Source: Azoarcus sp031546845 (GTDB lineage: Bacteria; Pseudomonadota; Gammaproteobacteria; Burkholderiales; Rhodocyclaceae). From it: 64,000 bases of DNA. The translations under genes and the position numbers were made by a program. The DNA lies in NCBI GenBank assembly GCA_031546845.1, contig JAVBJT010000024.1, positions 1-64,000 on the forward strand, written 5' to 3'. Under the pieces are notes generated by a model. That model had not been told where the DNA came from. It did no database searches and saw only the letters and a program-made list of their open reading frames with translations. This document shows, one piece after another, positions 16,359 to 25,648 of the stretch. How positions within the stretch are numbered: position 1 is the first letter of the stretch; every line of letters begins with the position of its first letter.

Positions 16359-18764
16359 TCAATGGAGAGGCGGCGCAAGCCCTTGCAGGGAAAAACTCAC
16401 CCGCGCGTAGCGGCCTTGCGCGTCCATTGCGGTCAAGGTGTGCGAGCCTGTTTCCGTTAGCGCGATCCGCTGCGTGGCGTTGCCCGTGCCAGCACGCAAA
16501 AAGCGCCCATCCAACAACCAATAGAGTGTTTCGCGGCTGCCGACGGCGCGCACGCTGAGCACGGCGCTGGTTTGCCCTGGCGCGGGGCGTAGCACGGCGC
16601 CGTCGGCGATGCCGTCGAAACGCAGGTTGCCGGCGGCTTCGAGTGGGCGGCGGCAGGTGGGGGACCAGGGGGCGAGGCCGCGCTCGCGGTTTTTGGCTTC
16701 GCTCAGCCAGGGTTCCAGCGCGGCGGGCCAGCGGGCGATTTCGCGTGGCTGTGCGTCGGGGTTACAGCCGGGGGTGGTGCGCTCGCCGCTTTTCGGGTCG
16801 ATCCAGATTGTTTCGCGCAGCGCGCCGAGCCGGGTGCGGTCGGGCAGGGTGGGGGGTACTGCGCCGTCTAGCGTCCATGCGGTGCGCTTTTCGTGGCACA
16901 GATCGGGGGGGACGAGGTCGGCCGAGAGGCCGAGCGGCCAGCAGATGGCGACCGGTTTGACGGAGGCTGGCGGCTGATGGGTAAGGCTGGTGGCGGTCGT
17001 CTCCGCGGGCAGGGCGGCGGCGATGTCCTTGAGCAGGGGGGCGGCGATATTCGCGCCGAAGAAGCCGGGGTTGGGCGTGCCGTCCGGCCGGCCGACCCAG
17101 ATGCCGATGGTGTAGCGGCCGGTGACGCCGACGGCCCAGGCGTCGCGGAAGCCGAAGCTGGTGCCCGTTTTCCAGGCCACCTGGCGGCCGCCTTCGAGGA
17201 AGGGGCGGTCGGGGTGGCCGCCGCCTTCGAGGATGTCGCGCACGATGAAGGCGGCGCCTTCGCTCATCATGCGGTTTTCGATGCGCGGCGCGTCCGGGCT
17301 CAGGCGCGGCACGCCGGCCATGCCGCCGGCGGCGAGGGCGCGGTAGGCGCCGACGAGTTCTTCGAGCGTGGTGCCCGCGCCGCCGAGGATGATCGATAGG
17401 TTGGGTTCTGCGCCCGTTGCCATGCGCAGGCGCAGCCCACCGGCGCGCAAGGTGGCGGCGAAGCGCGCGGGGCCGAGGCGGTCGAGCAGATCCACGGCCG
17501 GGACGTTGAGCGAGCGCTGCAAAGCGTCGGCGACGCTGACCGGCCCGGAGAAGGCCGCTTGGAAGTTGCCCGGTTCGTAGCCGGAGAAGGATTGCGGGGC
17601 GTCCGCGAGCAGGCTTTCGGAGTGGATCAGGCCGTCGTCGAGCGCCAGGGCGTAAAGGAAGGGTTTGAGGGTGGAGCCGGGGGAGCGCACGCCGCGCACC
17701 ATGTCGACGTGGCTGAAGCGGCGTTTGTCGGAAAAATCCGCCGAGCCGGCGTAGCCGAGTATTTCCAGGCTGTCGCTGTCCATGACGATGGCGGCCATGG
17801 AGACGCGCGGCGGGAGCTGGTCGATGCGGTCGATGAGCATGCGTTCGAGGGTGCTCTGGATTTCGATATCGAGCGTGGAGCGCAGCATTTCGATTTGCGC
17901 GCTCAGGCCGCGCACCGGTCTGGCGTTGCGGCGGGCATCCTGGCGCAGCCGTTCCGCAGCGAGCGGGGCAAGCCAGTGGCTGCGCAGCGCCTGGGCGCCG
18001 ACGCGCTCGATTTTCGCGTCCGCCACTTCGGCCGCGCTCCACACGCCGAAGGCGGCCATGCGGTCGAGCACTTTGTCGCGCGCGCGCTGGGCGCGTTCCG
18101 GCGCGCGGTCCGGGCGCAGGCGCGAGGGCGATTGCGGCAAGGCCGCGAGCAAGGCCGCCTCGCCCTGGCTCAAATAGAGCGAGGGCTTGCCGAGGTAGGC
18201 GCGGCTGGCCATTTCGACACCTTCGACGATGCCGCCCATGGGCGCTTCGTTAAGGTAGAGGGTGAGGATTTCGCGCTTCGAGCAGTGCAGTTCGAGTTGC
18301 AGCGCACGCAGCATCTGGCGCAGCTTGCCTGCCAGCGTGCGCGGCGGCGGTTCGAGCATGCGCGCGACTTGCATGGTGAGCGTCGAACCGCCCGAGACGA
18401 TGCGCCCGTGGGAGAGCCATTGCCACGCCGCGCGGGCGAGGGCGAAGGGATTGACGCCGGGGTGGCGGTAGAACCAGCGGTCTTCGTAGTTGAGTACCGC
18501 TTCGAGGTAGTACGGCGAGACGTCTTCGGGGGTGACTGGATAGCGCCACACGCCTTCCACGCTCGGCCAGGCGCGCAGCGGGGTGCCGTCGCGCGCGACG
18601 ACGATCAGCCCGGCTTCGCGCGGCGGCAGCGGTACGGGGAACAGGCGGTCGAGCACGAGCAGGCTCAGCGCCGCCGCCAGCGCGATCCACCCCGCCTTGC
18701 GCCACCGCCCGCGCCACCAGCGGGCGGGCGGGAGGGGGGGGAAGAGAGGGAGGCGGTACTTCAT
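16359..18764 (-). CDS. pbpC: Penicillin-binding protein 1C (bifunctional glycosyltransferase/transpeptidase)
   Basis: An 801-residue class A PBP. One membrane helix (~26-44) is followed by the GT51 domain with the catalytic Glu in EDRWFYRHPGVNPFA, the transpeptidase domain with SxxK in SPGSTLKPF, SLN in QRSLNVPA and KTG in WKTGTSFGFRDAW, and the C-terminal BiPBP_C domain (~710-800) typical of PBP1C. It polymerises and may cross-link peptidoglycan in the periplasm. It follows the alpha-2-macroglobulin gene by 84 bases on the same strand, the E. coli-type yfhM-pbpC pair. Decayed copies of its 3' end lie 940 and about 1890 bases downstream. Confidence 0.95.
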   Translation of the reverse strand: MKYRLPLFPPLPPARWWRGRWRKAGWIALAAALSLLVLDRLFPVPLPPREAGLIVVARDGTPLRAWPSVEGVWRYPVTPEDVSPYYLEAVLNYEDRWFYRHPGVNPFALARAAWQWLSHGRIVSGGSTLTMQVARMLEPPPRTLAGKLRQMLRALQLELHCSKREILTLYLNEAPMGGIVEGVEMASRAYLGKPSLYLSQGEAALLAALPQSPSRLRPDRAPERAQRARDKVLDRMAAFGVWSAAEVADAKIERVGAQALRSHWLAPLAAERLRQDARRNARPVRGLSAQIEMLRSTLDIEIQSTLERMLIDRIDQLPPRVSMAAIVMDSDSLEILGYAGSADFSDKRRFSHVDMVRGVRSPGSTLKPFLYALALDDGLIHSESLLADAPQSFSGYEPGNFQAAFSGPVSVADALQRSLNVPAVDLLDRLGPARFAATLRAGGLRLRMATGAEPNLSIILGGAGTTLEELVGAYRALAAGGMAGVPRLSPDAPRIENRMMSEGAAFIVRDILEGGGHPDRPFLEGGRQVAWKTGTSFGFRDAWAVGVTGRYTIGIWVGRPDGTPNPGFFGANIAAPLLKDIAAALPAETTATSLTHQPPASVKPVAICWPLGLSADLVPPDLCHEKRTAWTLDGAVPPTLPDRTRLGALRETIWIDPKSGERTTPGCNPDAQPREIARWPAALEPWLSEAKNRERGLAPWSPTCRRPLEAAGNLRFDGIADGAVLRPAPGQTSAVLSVRAVGSRETLYWLLDGRFLRAGTGNATQRIALTETGSHTLTAMDAQGRYARVSFSLQGLAPPLH

Positions 18765-18848
18765 CGCACCCGCCTCATCGCATTCCTTACCGCATGCACA
18801 GCACGACTCACTCTATCCCTACACACCCGCTCCGTACCCGGCCCTGTT

Positions 18849-21800
18849 TCAGCCCGGCGTGGATGCCTTCTCCACGGCGGGCGCTGGCGCGGCGGCGGGA
18901 GGCGCGGGAGGTGGCGCGGGCGTAGCGGCGGCCGGCGCGCGCGGATCGATCACGGTAACCGGTTGCGTCTGCGCGCCAACACCGTACATCTCAGGCCGGT
19001 ACATGTCCTCGGCGAACGGCGCGGGCACGACGTAACGGCCCGGCGTAACGGCGCGCAGCATGTAGAACACGGTCAAGTCGCCCTTGAGGTCGGCGGCGAC
19101 GACGAAGCGGTCGTCGCGGAACTCGCGGTGGCGGATGCGCGGGTCTTGCATTGCCTGCGCGACGTTGACGCCGCCGATGGTGAATTCGCTCGCCTGCGGC
19201 CCTTGCGTGAGGTTCAGGTTCTCGATCTCGAAACCCGCCGGCACATGGTCGACGATCAGGCCTTGGTCGAGCGGCCGTTTTGACTTCGTGGTCACGCGCA
19301 CGATCAGCATTTCGCCGGTCTTGATCTGGCGGCCATTCCACAATCTGCCGTCGGGTTCGAACCAGTCGCGGGTGAGCTCGATCACGTCCTTCTTCGGCTC
19401 CGGGGCCTTGACCGGGTAGCCGGTGGCCTCGATTTCGGCGAATAGCACTTCGCCGCTCCGGTTGGCGACCGTGACCCCGTGCGCAATCGCGGCGGCATCG
19501 AAGCTACGCGATTCGGTGCGCTTGGAGGCAAGCGTTTCGTCCGCATCGGCTTGTTTCACCGACGCAACCCATTCCGTATCGGATGCGCCGCCCGCCGCGC
19601 GCGCGGCGAGGAAGAGCGCGAGCCGTTCTTGCGTCGAGGCGTAGCTGCGCTTGCCGAGCCGGTTGACCAACTCGTTGAGCAGCATCTCGCGGCGCGGGTG
19701 TTCGAGCTTGTGCCGCGCCATGATCGCGTAGGACAGGGCGTGGTCGCGCACCGCGCTGCCGTAGTCGCCGAGCCATTCCCAGCCGTAAGCCGAATCGACG
19801 CCGTAGGGCCGCGCCATGGCTTCGTCGAGCGCCACCTTGGCGCGTTCCTTGTCGCCCATCATGTCGAGCGCGGCGGCCAGGTGCACCAGCGGCAGCGGCG
19901 ATTTGGCGCGGTCGCGGAAGCGGTCGTGCAGCACGCGCAGCGTGGCCAGCGGCGCTTTTTGGTCGCGCGCGAGCATGTAGCCCAGGTAGGCCATTTCGGC
20001 GAAGCGTTGGTGGCCGTTGCGCAGCAGGTCGTAATCCTGCGTGCTGTAATGGCCTTGTGCGTCGGGTTTGAGCGTGGGGGGCAGCGACGGGAAGTTGTTC
20101 GGCGCGTTCTGGAACTGTTGCAGCATCCAGTCTTGCGCGCGCTTCATCATGTCGTCGGGTACGTTGAAGCCTTCGGCGCGCGCATCGGCGAGGAAGCCGC
20201 TGACGTAAGGCGTCAGCCAGCGTTCATATCCGCCGCCGTTCCACAGCATGTAGCCGCCTTGCGCGCCTTGCATGCTGGCGATGCGCGCGATGGCGCCTTC
20301 GATGAAGCGGGCGCGTTCCTCGCGGCTGCGCGGGGTCAGCCCGTAGGCCTTGGCCGCCGCTTCGTCGATGTAGATGTGCGGGTAGGCGGCGCTGGTGGTC
20401 TGCTCGACGCAGCCGTAGGGGTAGTCGAGCAAGCCTTGAACGAGGCTGCGCACGTTCAGGGGCGGCTTGTTGGACAACGTAAGGCTCATGCTGGCCGATG
20501 CTTTGTAGTAACGCTCCAGCATCGCCGGGTCGAGCTTCAGTTCGCCGTTGGGCTCGATGCGCACGCGGCGGATTTCGCGCTCCACCGGTACCGGCGGTTG
20601 CACCTGCAGCGCCATTTCGCGCGTGATTTCCACCGGTTTGGCACCGCTGCTTTTCAGATGCAGGCGGATGCGCCCGAGCCCGTAGGCGTCGGTGGCCTCG
20701 ACCGGAAAGCGCAGAATGCTGCGCTGCCCATCGGCCAGCGACAAGGTGCGCTCGCCGTCGCGGATGCGAACCGGATCGTCGGCGCTCAGCTTGAGTTGGA
20801 TATCCTGCGCGGCGCCGCTCATGTTGCTCACGTCGAGCGCGACCATGGCCGCGTCGCCCGGCGCGATGAAGCGCGGCGTCGACAGTTCGGCGACGATGGG
20901 GGCGGCCACCGTCATTTCGCGCTCGGCGCTGCCGAAGCGTTCGGCGGTCGATACCACCGCCATCAGGCGCAGGGTGCCGTTGAAGTCCGGAATATCGAGC
21001 GGAATCTGCGCCTGGCCATTAGCGTCGAGCTGCACCGGGCCGCTGAAGAGGTCGATCAGCTTGACCTTCTTCGGCATCGAGCGCGTGTCGCGCATGCCCG
21101 CGTCGCCACCCCACTTGAGCTTGCCGCGCGTGCCGTCCATCTTCTCGATCAGCTTGCCGTACAGGTCGGAGAGTTCCGGCGCGTAGCGGTGCTTGCCGAA
21201 GAAGAAATCGAACGGATCGGGCGTTTTGTAGCGGGTGATGTTGAGAATGCCGACATCGACCGCCGACACGGTAACCGTCGCCACCTGCCCCGCCGCGCCG
21301 TCCGCCTTTACCTGCACGGTTGTGCGCTGTTCGGGCAGCACTTTGTCGGACGCGCCGATCTGCACCGCGAGCTTGCGGTCCTCGCGCGCCAGCGGCAGGT
21401 AGGCGAGCCCGACGGCGCGCGCCGGGGTCACGCGGTCGCCTTCGCTACCGGGGCGGAAGACAACGGCGGAGATGTAGAGATCGCTGCGCTTCCACTGCTC
21501 ATCGACCGGAATCGTTATCGTTGTGCCGCTGGTGGATACCGCCATGCGCTTGCTCCACAGCACGCGGTCCCCTTCGACGAGCACGAGCGCTTCGCCGTCA
21601 TGCGGCGGTACGAGCGTGAGCTTCACATCCTTGCCCGGCTTCACCGGCACGCCTTCGAGCTTCATCTGCACGCGGTCGGGGCGGTTGCCGATGGCTTCGG
21701 TATCCTGTGCGTTCCAGCCGGCATAGAAGCGGTAGCGCAGCTTGCGGCCGGTTTCCGGGTCTTCGACTTCGAGCCGATAAGTGCCCCACTTCACGTTGAA

Positions 21801-24059
21801 GGAAAGCGGGCTGCGCTGGGTCAGCGCCACCTTGCTGGATTCGACCAGTTCCTCGGTTTCGGTGTAGCCCGAATGCCAGCCTTTCTGGTCGTCGAAGCGC
21901 CAGTAGTACGCCCGGTCCTCGTGGAAAAGCTTGACCGTTACATCCTTCTGCGGCGTGAAATCGCCCTTGGCATCGACGCGGATCAGTTCGAATTGCGCCG
22001 CCGCGCCCTCCTTCGCCACGTCGCGGTCGAACGCCGGCCGCACGGCCAGCATCGCTTTCGCCGGCCATACCACGCGCTCGATCGAACGCACCACCGGGCG
22101 GCCGCCGGATTCGAGCAGGCTGAACGAGGCGCGCGCGCTGACCAGCGAATTCGCGGAAGCCGCTTGCACCGGCACCGTTACCCGCGCCAGTCCTTTGTCG
22201 TCGAGCGCGGTTTCCTCGAGTTCCTGGCGGGCCTTGAGTTTGTCGTCGGCAACGTCGCCGAAGATGAAGTCGGGCCACTGCTTGGCAAGCGGATTGCGCG
22301 TCCGCTCCACCGTCACGCTGCCGAGCAGGCGGTTGCCCGCCGCCGGCGCGCCATACAGGTAGTTGCCCTGCACGGCCACCTCGAAGGCGTCCCCGACGGC
22401 AAGCTGGGTGTGGTCGTTGTTCAGATCGAGCTTCATCCGCTCGGGCAGGAATTCCTCCACCTGGAAGCTCCATACCGTATCCGCCGCGCGCGCGCCGGGG
22501 TCGGCGCGTAGTTCCAGCGTCCAGCGGCCCGTCTGCGCATCGGCAGGCAGGTTCAGGGTGCGCTGGAAGTAGCCGGGAATCTTGTCGTCCGGCTGCCACG
22601 TTGCGTTCTGCACCGTGCGCCCGTCCGGGCGCTTGAGCCGCGCCTGCACCGGCGCGGGCGAGGCGATGCGGCCATCCGGGTTGCGCGCCAGCATCGTTAC
22701 TTCAAAGTGTTCGCCGGGCCGGTACAAATCGCGTCCGGCATAAACGAAGAGTTTGGCGTCGCGCGGCAGATAACCGCCCACCTCGAATTCGGACAGATCC
22801 AGCCCCGGCTCATTCAGCGCCAGCGCCGACATTTCCCGTCCGCGCTGCGCGAGCAGCAGATGCGCCGCTTCGGGCAGGCCGCCCATTGAGGCCCGTCCGT
22901 CGCTGTCGGTCGATGCCTTGCCCAGGCTCCTGCCGTTGGCGTCCAGCACCTGGAATTCCACGCCGGCCAGCGCTTTGCCGGTGGTCAGCGAGGTGGCGAA
23001 AAGCTCGGTCTGCTTATCGAAGCGGTGCACATGCGCGCCGATGTCGCTGACGTAGAAATAGGTCGCTTGGTAATCCTCGCGGAAACGCCCCGGCTGGGTC
23101 ATCACCGCCACATAAATGCCCGGCTCTTTCAGTTCCGCGATGTCCTCGACCGGCAGAAAGGTCACATGGCGACGGTTGGGTTTGTCGTCGGTCGGAAAGC
23201 GGCCCGCGTAGACGCTCTTCGAGATATCGCGCAACGGGTCGAGATCCCAGTTGGAGACGCGGCCCTTGAGCGCCTTGTTGATTTCGCCGTAGCGATAATC
23301 GTCGCCGTCGTAGTCGCCTTCATCCGCGTTGTTCGTTGGCGTCTCGGCCTCGTCATCCCGCTGCACCCGGCGCACGCCGAGCACTTGCTCGAAAAAGCGC
23401 GGAAGCTGCGCGGGCTCGATGCGTAGAAACTGTACGTCGATTTCGGGCACGTTGACCGTCACCACCGGCAAACCGCCGTTTTGCTTGGCCGGCAGCACCG
23501 TACCCTTGCTGGCGAAGAAGAAAGCGGGCGGCATGGCATCGGTGGCGACATCGCAGTCGCGACCCTGCGCGAGCTTCGCGCCCGAATCGGCCTGAATACC
23601 CTCGGCCAATTGAATGTGATACTTGCGTAAGGGCTGCACGCTGGTGAACAGCGCCACGCGCGGGTTGTCCGAGATATACCAGCCGCCGCTGACGATCTTG
23701 CCGCCGGCTGCCGCGTTTTTCTTATCTGCCCCTTTTTCGCTGCGTTCCTCGGATTTTTCCTCCGCGCCGTCCATGCGGCCCAGATCGGTCACCGTAATCA
23801 GATTGTTGAGCGAGGTGCGGCGGTCCAAGGGCTCGGAAAAGAGCAATGCGAGGGTAGGGGATTCCTCGGAGGTGCGGGCTTCGCAAGCGGCGAGCGCGAA
23901 AGCGCCGCCGGTCGATTCGAAAACGGTCGGGCTTCCTGATGCGGCCGGGCGTTCCTGATGCCGCCACCACCAGCCACCGCCCGCCACGGCCGCGATAACG
24001 GCCAGCACCGCGATCAAAACCGGAATCGAAACCTTTCCTCTGTTCAAGCCCTGCCGCAT
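18849..24059 (-). CDS. yfhM: Bacterial alpha-2-macroglobulin
   Basis: A 1736-residue periplasmic protease inhibitor that traps attacking proteases and is thought to guard the cell when PBP1C repairs the wall. An N-terminal membrane anchor (SIPVLIAVLAVIAAVAGGG) replaces the lipoprotein Cys of the E. coli protein. MG domains fill most of the length; the thioester motif is GCVEQT near residue 1216 (around 20410), in an alpha-alpha toroid, so this is the thioester-bearing (ECAM) class. I chose the ATG at 24059, preceded by GGAGC; the frame extends to 24140 without family similarity. Confidence 0.93.
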   Translation of the reverse strand: MRQGLNRGKVSIPVLIAVLAVIAAVAGGGWWWRHQERPAASGSPTVFESTGGAFALAACEARTSEESPTLALLFSEPLDRRTSLNNLITVTDLGRMDGAEEKSEERSEKGADKKNAAAGGKIVSGGWYISDNPRVALFTSVQPLRKYHIQLAEGIQADSGAKLAQGRDCDVATDAMPPAFFFASKGTVLPAKQNGGLPVVTVNVPEIDVQFLRIEPAQLPRFFEQVLGVRRVQRDDEAETPTNNADEGDYDGDDYRYGEINKALKGRVSNWDLDPLRDISKSVYAGRFPTDDKPNRRHVTFLPVEDIAELKEPGIYVAVMTQPGRFREDYQATYFYVSDIGAHVHRFDKQTELFATSLTTGKALAGVEFQVLDANGRSLGKASTDSDGRASMGGLPEAAHLLLAQRGREMSALALNEPGLDLSEFEVGGYLPRDAKLFVYAGRDLYRPGEHFEVTMLARNPDGRIASPAPVQARLKRPDGRTVQNATWQPDDKIPGYFQRTLNLPADAQTGRWTLELRADPGARAADTVWSFQVEEFLPERMKLDLNNDHTQLAVGDAFEVAVQGNYLYGAPAAGNRLLGSVTVERTRNPLAKQWPDFIFGDVADDKLKARQELEETALDDKGLARVTVPVQAASANSLVSARASFSLLESGGRPVVRSIERVVWPAKAMLAVRPAFDRDVAKEGAAAQFELIRVDAKGDFTPQKDVTVKLFHEDRAYYWRFDDQKGWHSGYTETEELVESSKVALTQRSPLSFNVKWGTYRLEVEDPETGRKLRYRFYAGWNAQDTEAIGNRPDRVQMKLEGVPVKPGKDVKLTLVPPHDGEALVLVEGDRVLWSKRMAVSTSGTTITIPVDEQWKRSDLYISAVVFRPGSEGDRVTPARAVGLAYLPLAREDRKLAVQIGASDKVLPEQRTTVQVKADGAAGQVATVTVSAVDVGILNITRYKTPDPFDFFFGKHRYAPELSDLYGKLIEKMDGTRGKLKWGGDAGMRDTRSMPKKVKLIDLFSGPVQLDANGQAQIPLDIPDFNGTLRLMAVVSTAERFGSAEREMTVAAPIVAELSTPRFIAPGDAAMVALDVSNMSGAAQDIQLKLSADDPVRIRDGERTLSLADGQRSILRFPVEATDAYGLGRIRLHLKSSGAKPVEITREMALQVQPPVPVEREIRRVRIEPNGELKLDPAMLERYYKASASMSLTLSNKPPLNVRSLVQGLLDYPYGCVEQTTSAAYPHIYIDEAAAKAYGLTPRSREERARFIEGAIARIASMQGAQGGYMLWNGGGYERWLTPYVSGFLADARAEGFNVPDDMMKRAQDWMLQQFQNAPNNFPSLPPTLKPDAQGHYSTQDYDLLRNGHQRFAEMAYLGYMLARDQKAPLATLRVLHDRFRDRAKSPLPLVHLAAALDMMGDKERAKVALDEAMARPYGVDSAYGWEWLGDYGSAVRDHALSYAIMARHKLEHPRREMLLNELVNRLGKRSYASTQERLALFLAARAAGGASDTEWVASVKQADADETLASKRTESRSFDAAAIAHGVTVANRSGEVLFAEIEATGYPVKAPEPKKDVIELTRDWFEPDGRLWNGRQIKTGEMLIVRVTTKSKRPLDQGLIVDHVPAGFEIENLNLTQGPQASEFTIGGVNVAQAMQDPRIRHREFRDDRFVVAADLKGDLTVFYMLRAVTPGRYVVPAPFAEDMYRPEMYGVGAQTQPVTVIDPRAPAAATPAPPPAPPAAAPAPAVEKASTPG

Positions 24060-24074
24060 CTTTTCTGCTCCGAG

Positions 24075-24101
24075 TGTTACAAGTATCACGAATGTCACGA
24101 G
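24075..24101 (-). repeat. Three 9-bp tandem repeats in the alpha-2-macroglobulin leader
   Basis: On the minus strand the leader reads as three consecutive 9-mers of the form YTYGTRAYA (CTCGTGACA, TTCGTGATA, CTTGTAACA), ending 15 bases before the start codon. It may be an operator or a structural leader element; chance is possible because the units are short and imperfect. Confidence 0.35.
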
Positions 24102-24169
24102 TTTCGCCACGGGGGCGGAGTATGGCGTAGCGATTGTCAAAAAAGCTAATTTTTCTTGTAAATCATCAG

Positions 24170-25648
24170 CTAATCCATTCGGGCGGGGAATGACGCTAGC
24201 GATTTCCGAGCCACGCCGCCAGTGGGTATTGCCTGCACCCTTGAAATCTCCCCCGCCAAATCATCGGAGCCCGAAAAGATAAGATTGCGCGCCCCGCCCG
24301 CCGCCACGGCGGCGATGCGCCGCACACTGGCGGCCTGTTGGGCGCTGTCGATTTCTGTACCGCCCAGCGCGGCGGCGGCGCAGGACATCGCGCGGTAATA
24401 CTGTTCCGGGTCGTAGGCGATGAGCAGCATATCCACCCCCGCGCGCAGCGCGGCCACCGCCGTTTTGCACAGGCCGCGCCGGTACACCGCGCCCATGTTG
24501 AGATCGTCGGTAATCAACAGGCCGCCATAGCGCCATTGGTCGCGCAGCAAACCTTGCACCACCGCGCGCGAGGCGGAGGCGGGCTGGTCCGGGTCGAGCG
24601 CGGCGACGACGACATGGCCGAGCATCATCGCGCCGCTGGCCGGCGCGGCGGCGCGAAACGGCAGCCAATCGCGCGTGGCCAATTGTTCCGGTTGGGCATC
24701 GAGGCGCGCGGCGAAGTGGTGCGTGTCGACATCCACGCCGCCGAGGCCGGGAAAATGCTTCAAGGTTGCCTGCACGCCTTGCGCGGCCAGCCCTTCCGCA
24801 TAAGCGCGGGCCACGCGCGCCACCACTTGCGGATCGGCATCGATGGCGCGGCGGGAAATCAGCGTATGCGTATCGAAGGCCGGACCGCCGCCATCGGGGC
24901 GCAGATCGACCACTGGACCGAAGTTCAGGGTGACGCCGAGCGCGGCCAGTTCCCGCCCCTGCATGTCGCCGTAGGCGCGGGCGCGCTCTTCCAGCGTGCC
25001 GCCTTCGCCGATCTCGTTGCCCGCCGCCACTAGCGTGGCGAGCGCGGGCCGCGCGGTGAGCGGCGGTGTCATATGGGCGACGCTGCCGCCTTCCTGGTCG
25101 GCGGCGACGATGAGCGGCGGCAGCCGGGCCTGCTGGCGCAGCGCCTGCAAGGCGTCGATTTCGGCGCGTACCTCGTCCAGCGTGCGGCCGCGCACGTTGC
25201 CGCGACCCAGATAGATACCGCCGATCAGGCCGCGCTCGGCGAGCACGGCAACCTCGGCGAAGCGCGTGTAGCCGACCATGAAATGCTGCCCAAGCTCGCG
25301 CACCTGCGGCGGCGCGGCCAACACCTCGGCGCGCTGGCGGCGGAAATCCGCCTCGTCGCTCGCGGCGAGCACGCATACCGCCAGGAATGCGGCGGCGAGC
25401 AGCCCGCCTTCGACGCGGCCGATGTTTCCCCGTTGCCTTTGCCGCTCTACCACGGCTAAGCCCAGTATCCCGCTGACGACCAGCGCGGCGGTGATGCCGC
25501 CGCGCACCACCAGCAGATAGGGCGAGCGCGGGTCGAGCGCGACGAACAGCAGGGCTACCGCCGCCAGCCAGGGTAGCCGCCGCGCCAGCCAGGGCCGCAT
25601 GTGCGCCAGCCCAGGCTTTAGCCGCATCAACACCTCAGCGCTCGGCAT
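24170..25648 (-). CDS. Membrane-anchored NagZ-like glycoside hydrolase family 3 protein
   Basis: A 492-residue protein. Three membrane helices (~27-38, 44-66, 82-97) precede a GH3 domain with NagZ features: KHFPG (297-301), the Asp-His acid/base dyad D308/H310 in VDVDTH and the nucleophile region ITDDLNMGA (D381/D382). NagZ removes N-acetylglucosamine from muropeptides. NagZ is normally cytosolic; here positive-inside rules (Arg-rich N-terminus and the ERQRQRGNIGR loop inside) with three helices place the catalytic domain in the periplasm. It starts 14 bases inside the end of creD, or 7 bases after it at the ATG at 25627, so it belongs to the creD transcript. Confidence 0.8.
   Translation of the reverse strand: MPSAEVLMRLKPGLAHMRPWLARRLPWLAAVALLFVALDPRSPYLLVVRGGITAALVVSGILGLAVVERQRQRGNIGRVEGGLLAAAFLAVCVLAASDEADFRRQRAEVLAAPPQVRELGQHFMVGYTRFAEVAVLAERGLIGGIYLGRGNVRGRTLDEVRAEIDALQALRQQARLPPLIVAADQEGGSVAHMTPPLTARPALATLVAAGNEIGEGGTLEERARAYGDMQGRELAALGVTLNFGPVVDLRPDGGGPAFDTHTLISRRAIDADPQVVARVARAYAEGLAAQGVQATLKHFPGLGGVDVDTHHFAARLDAQPEQLATRDWLPFRAAAPASGAMMLGHVVVAALDPDQPASASRAVVQGLLRDQWRYGGLLITDDLNMGAVYRRGLCKTAVAALRAGVDMLLIAYDPEQYYRAMSCAAAALGGTEIDSAQQAASVRRIAAVAAGGARNLIFSGSDDLAGEISRVQAIPTGGVARKSLASFPARMD

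Noticed and set aside
19479..22511. A 1010-codon open frame antisense to the alpha-2-macroglobulin gene
   Set aside because: It is rich in Arg, His, Gly and Val with no domain, as expected from the complement of a GC-rich gene. The sense frame has a full A2M architecture with the GCVEQ thioester.
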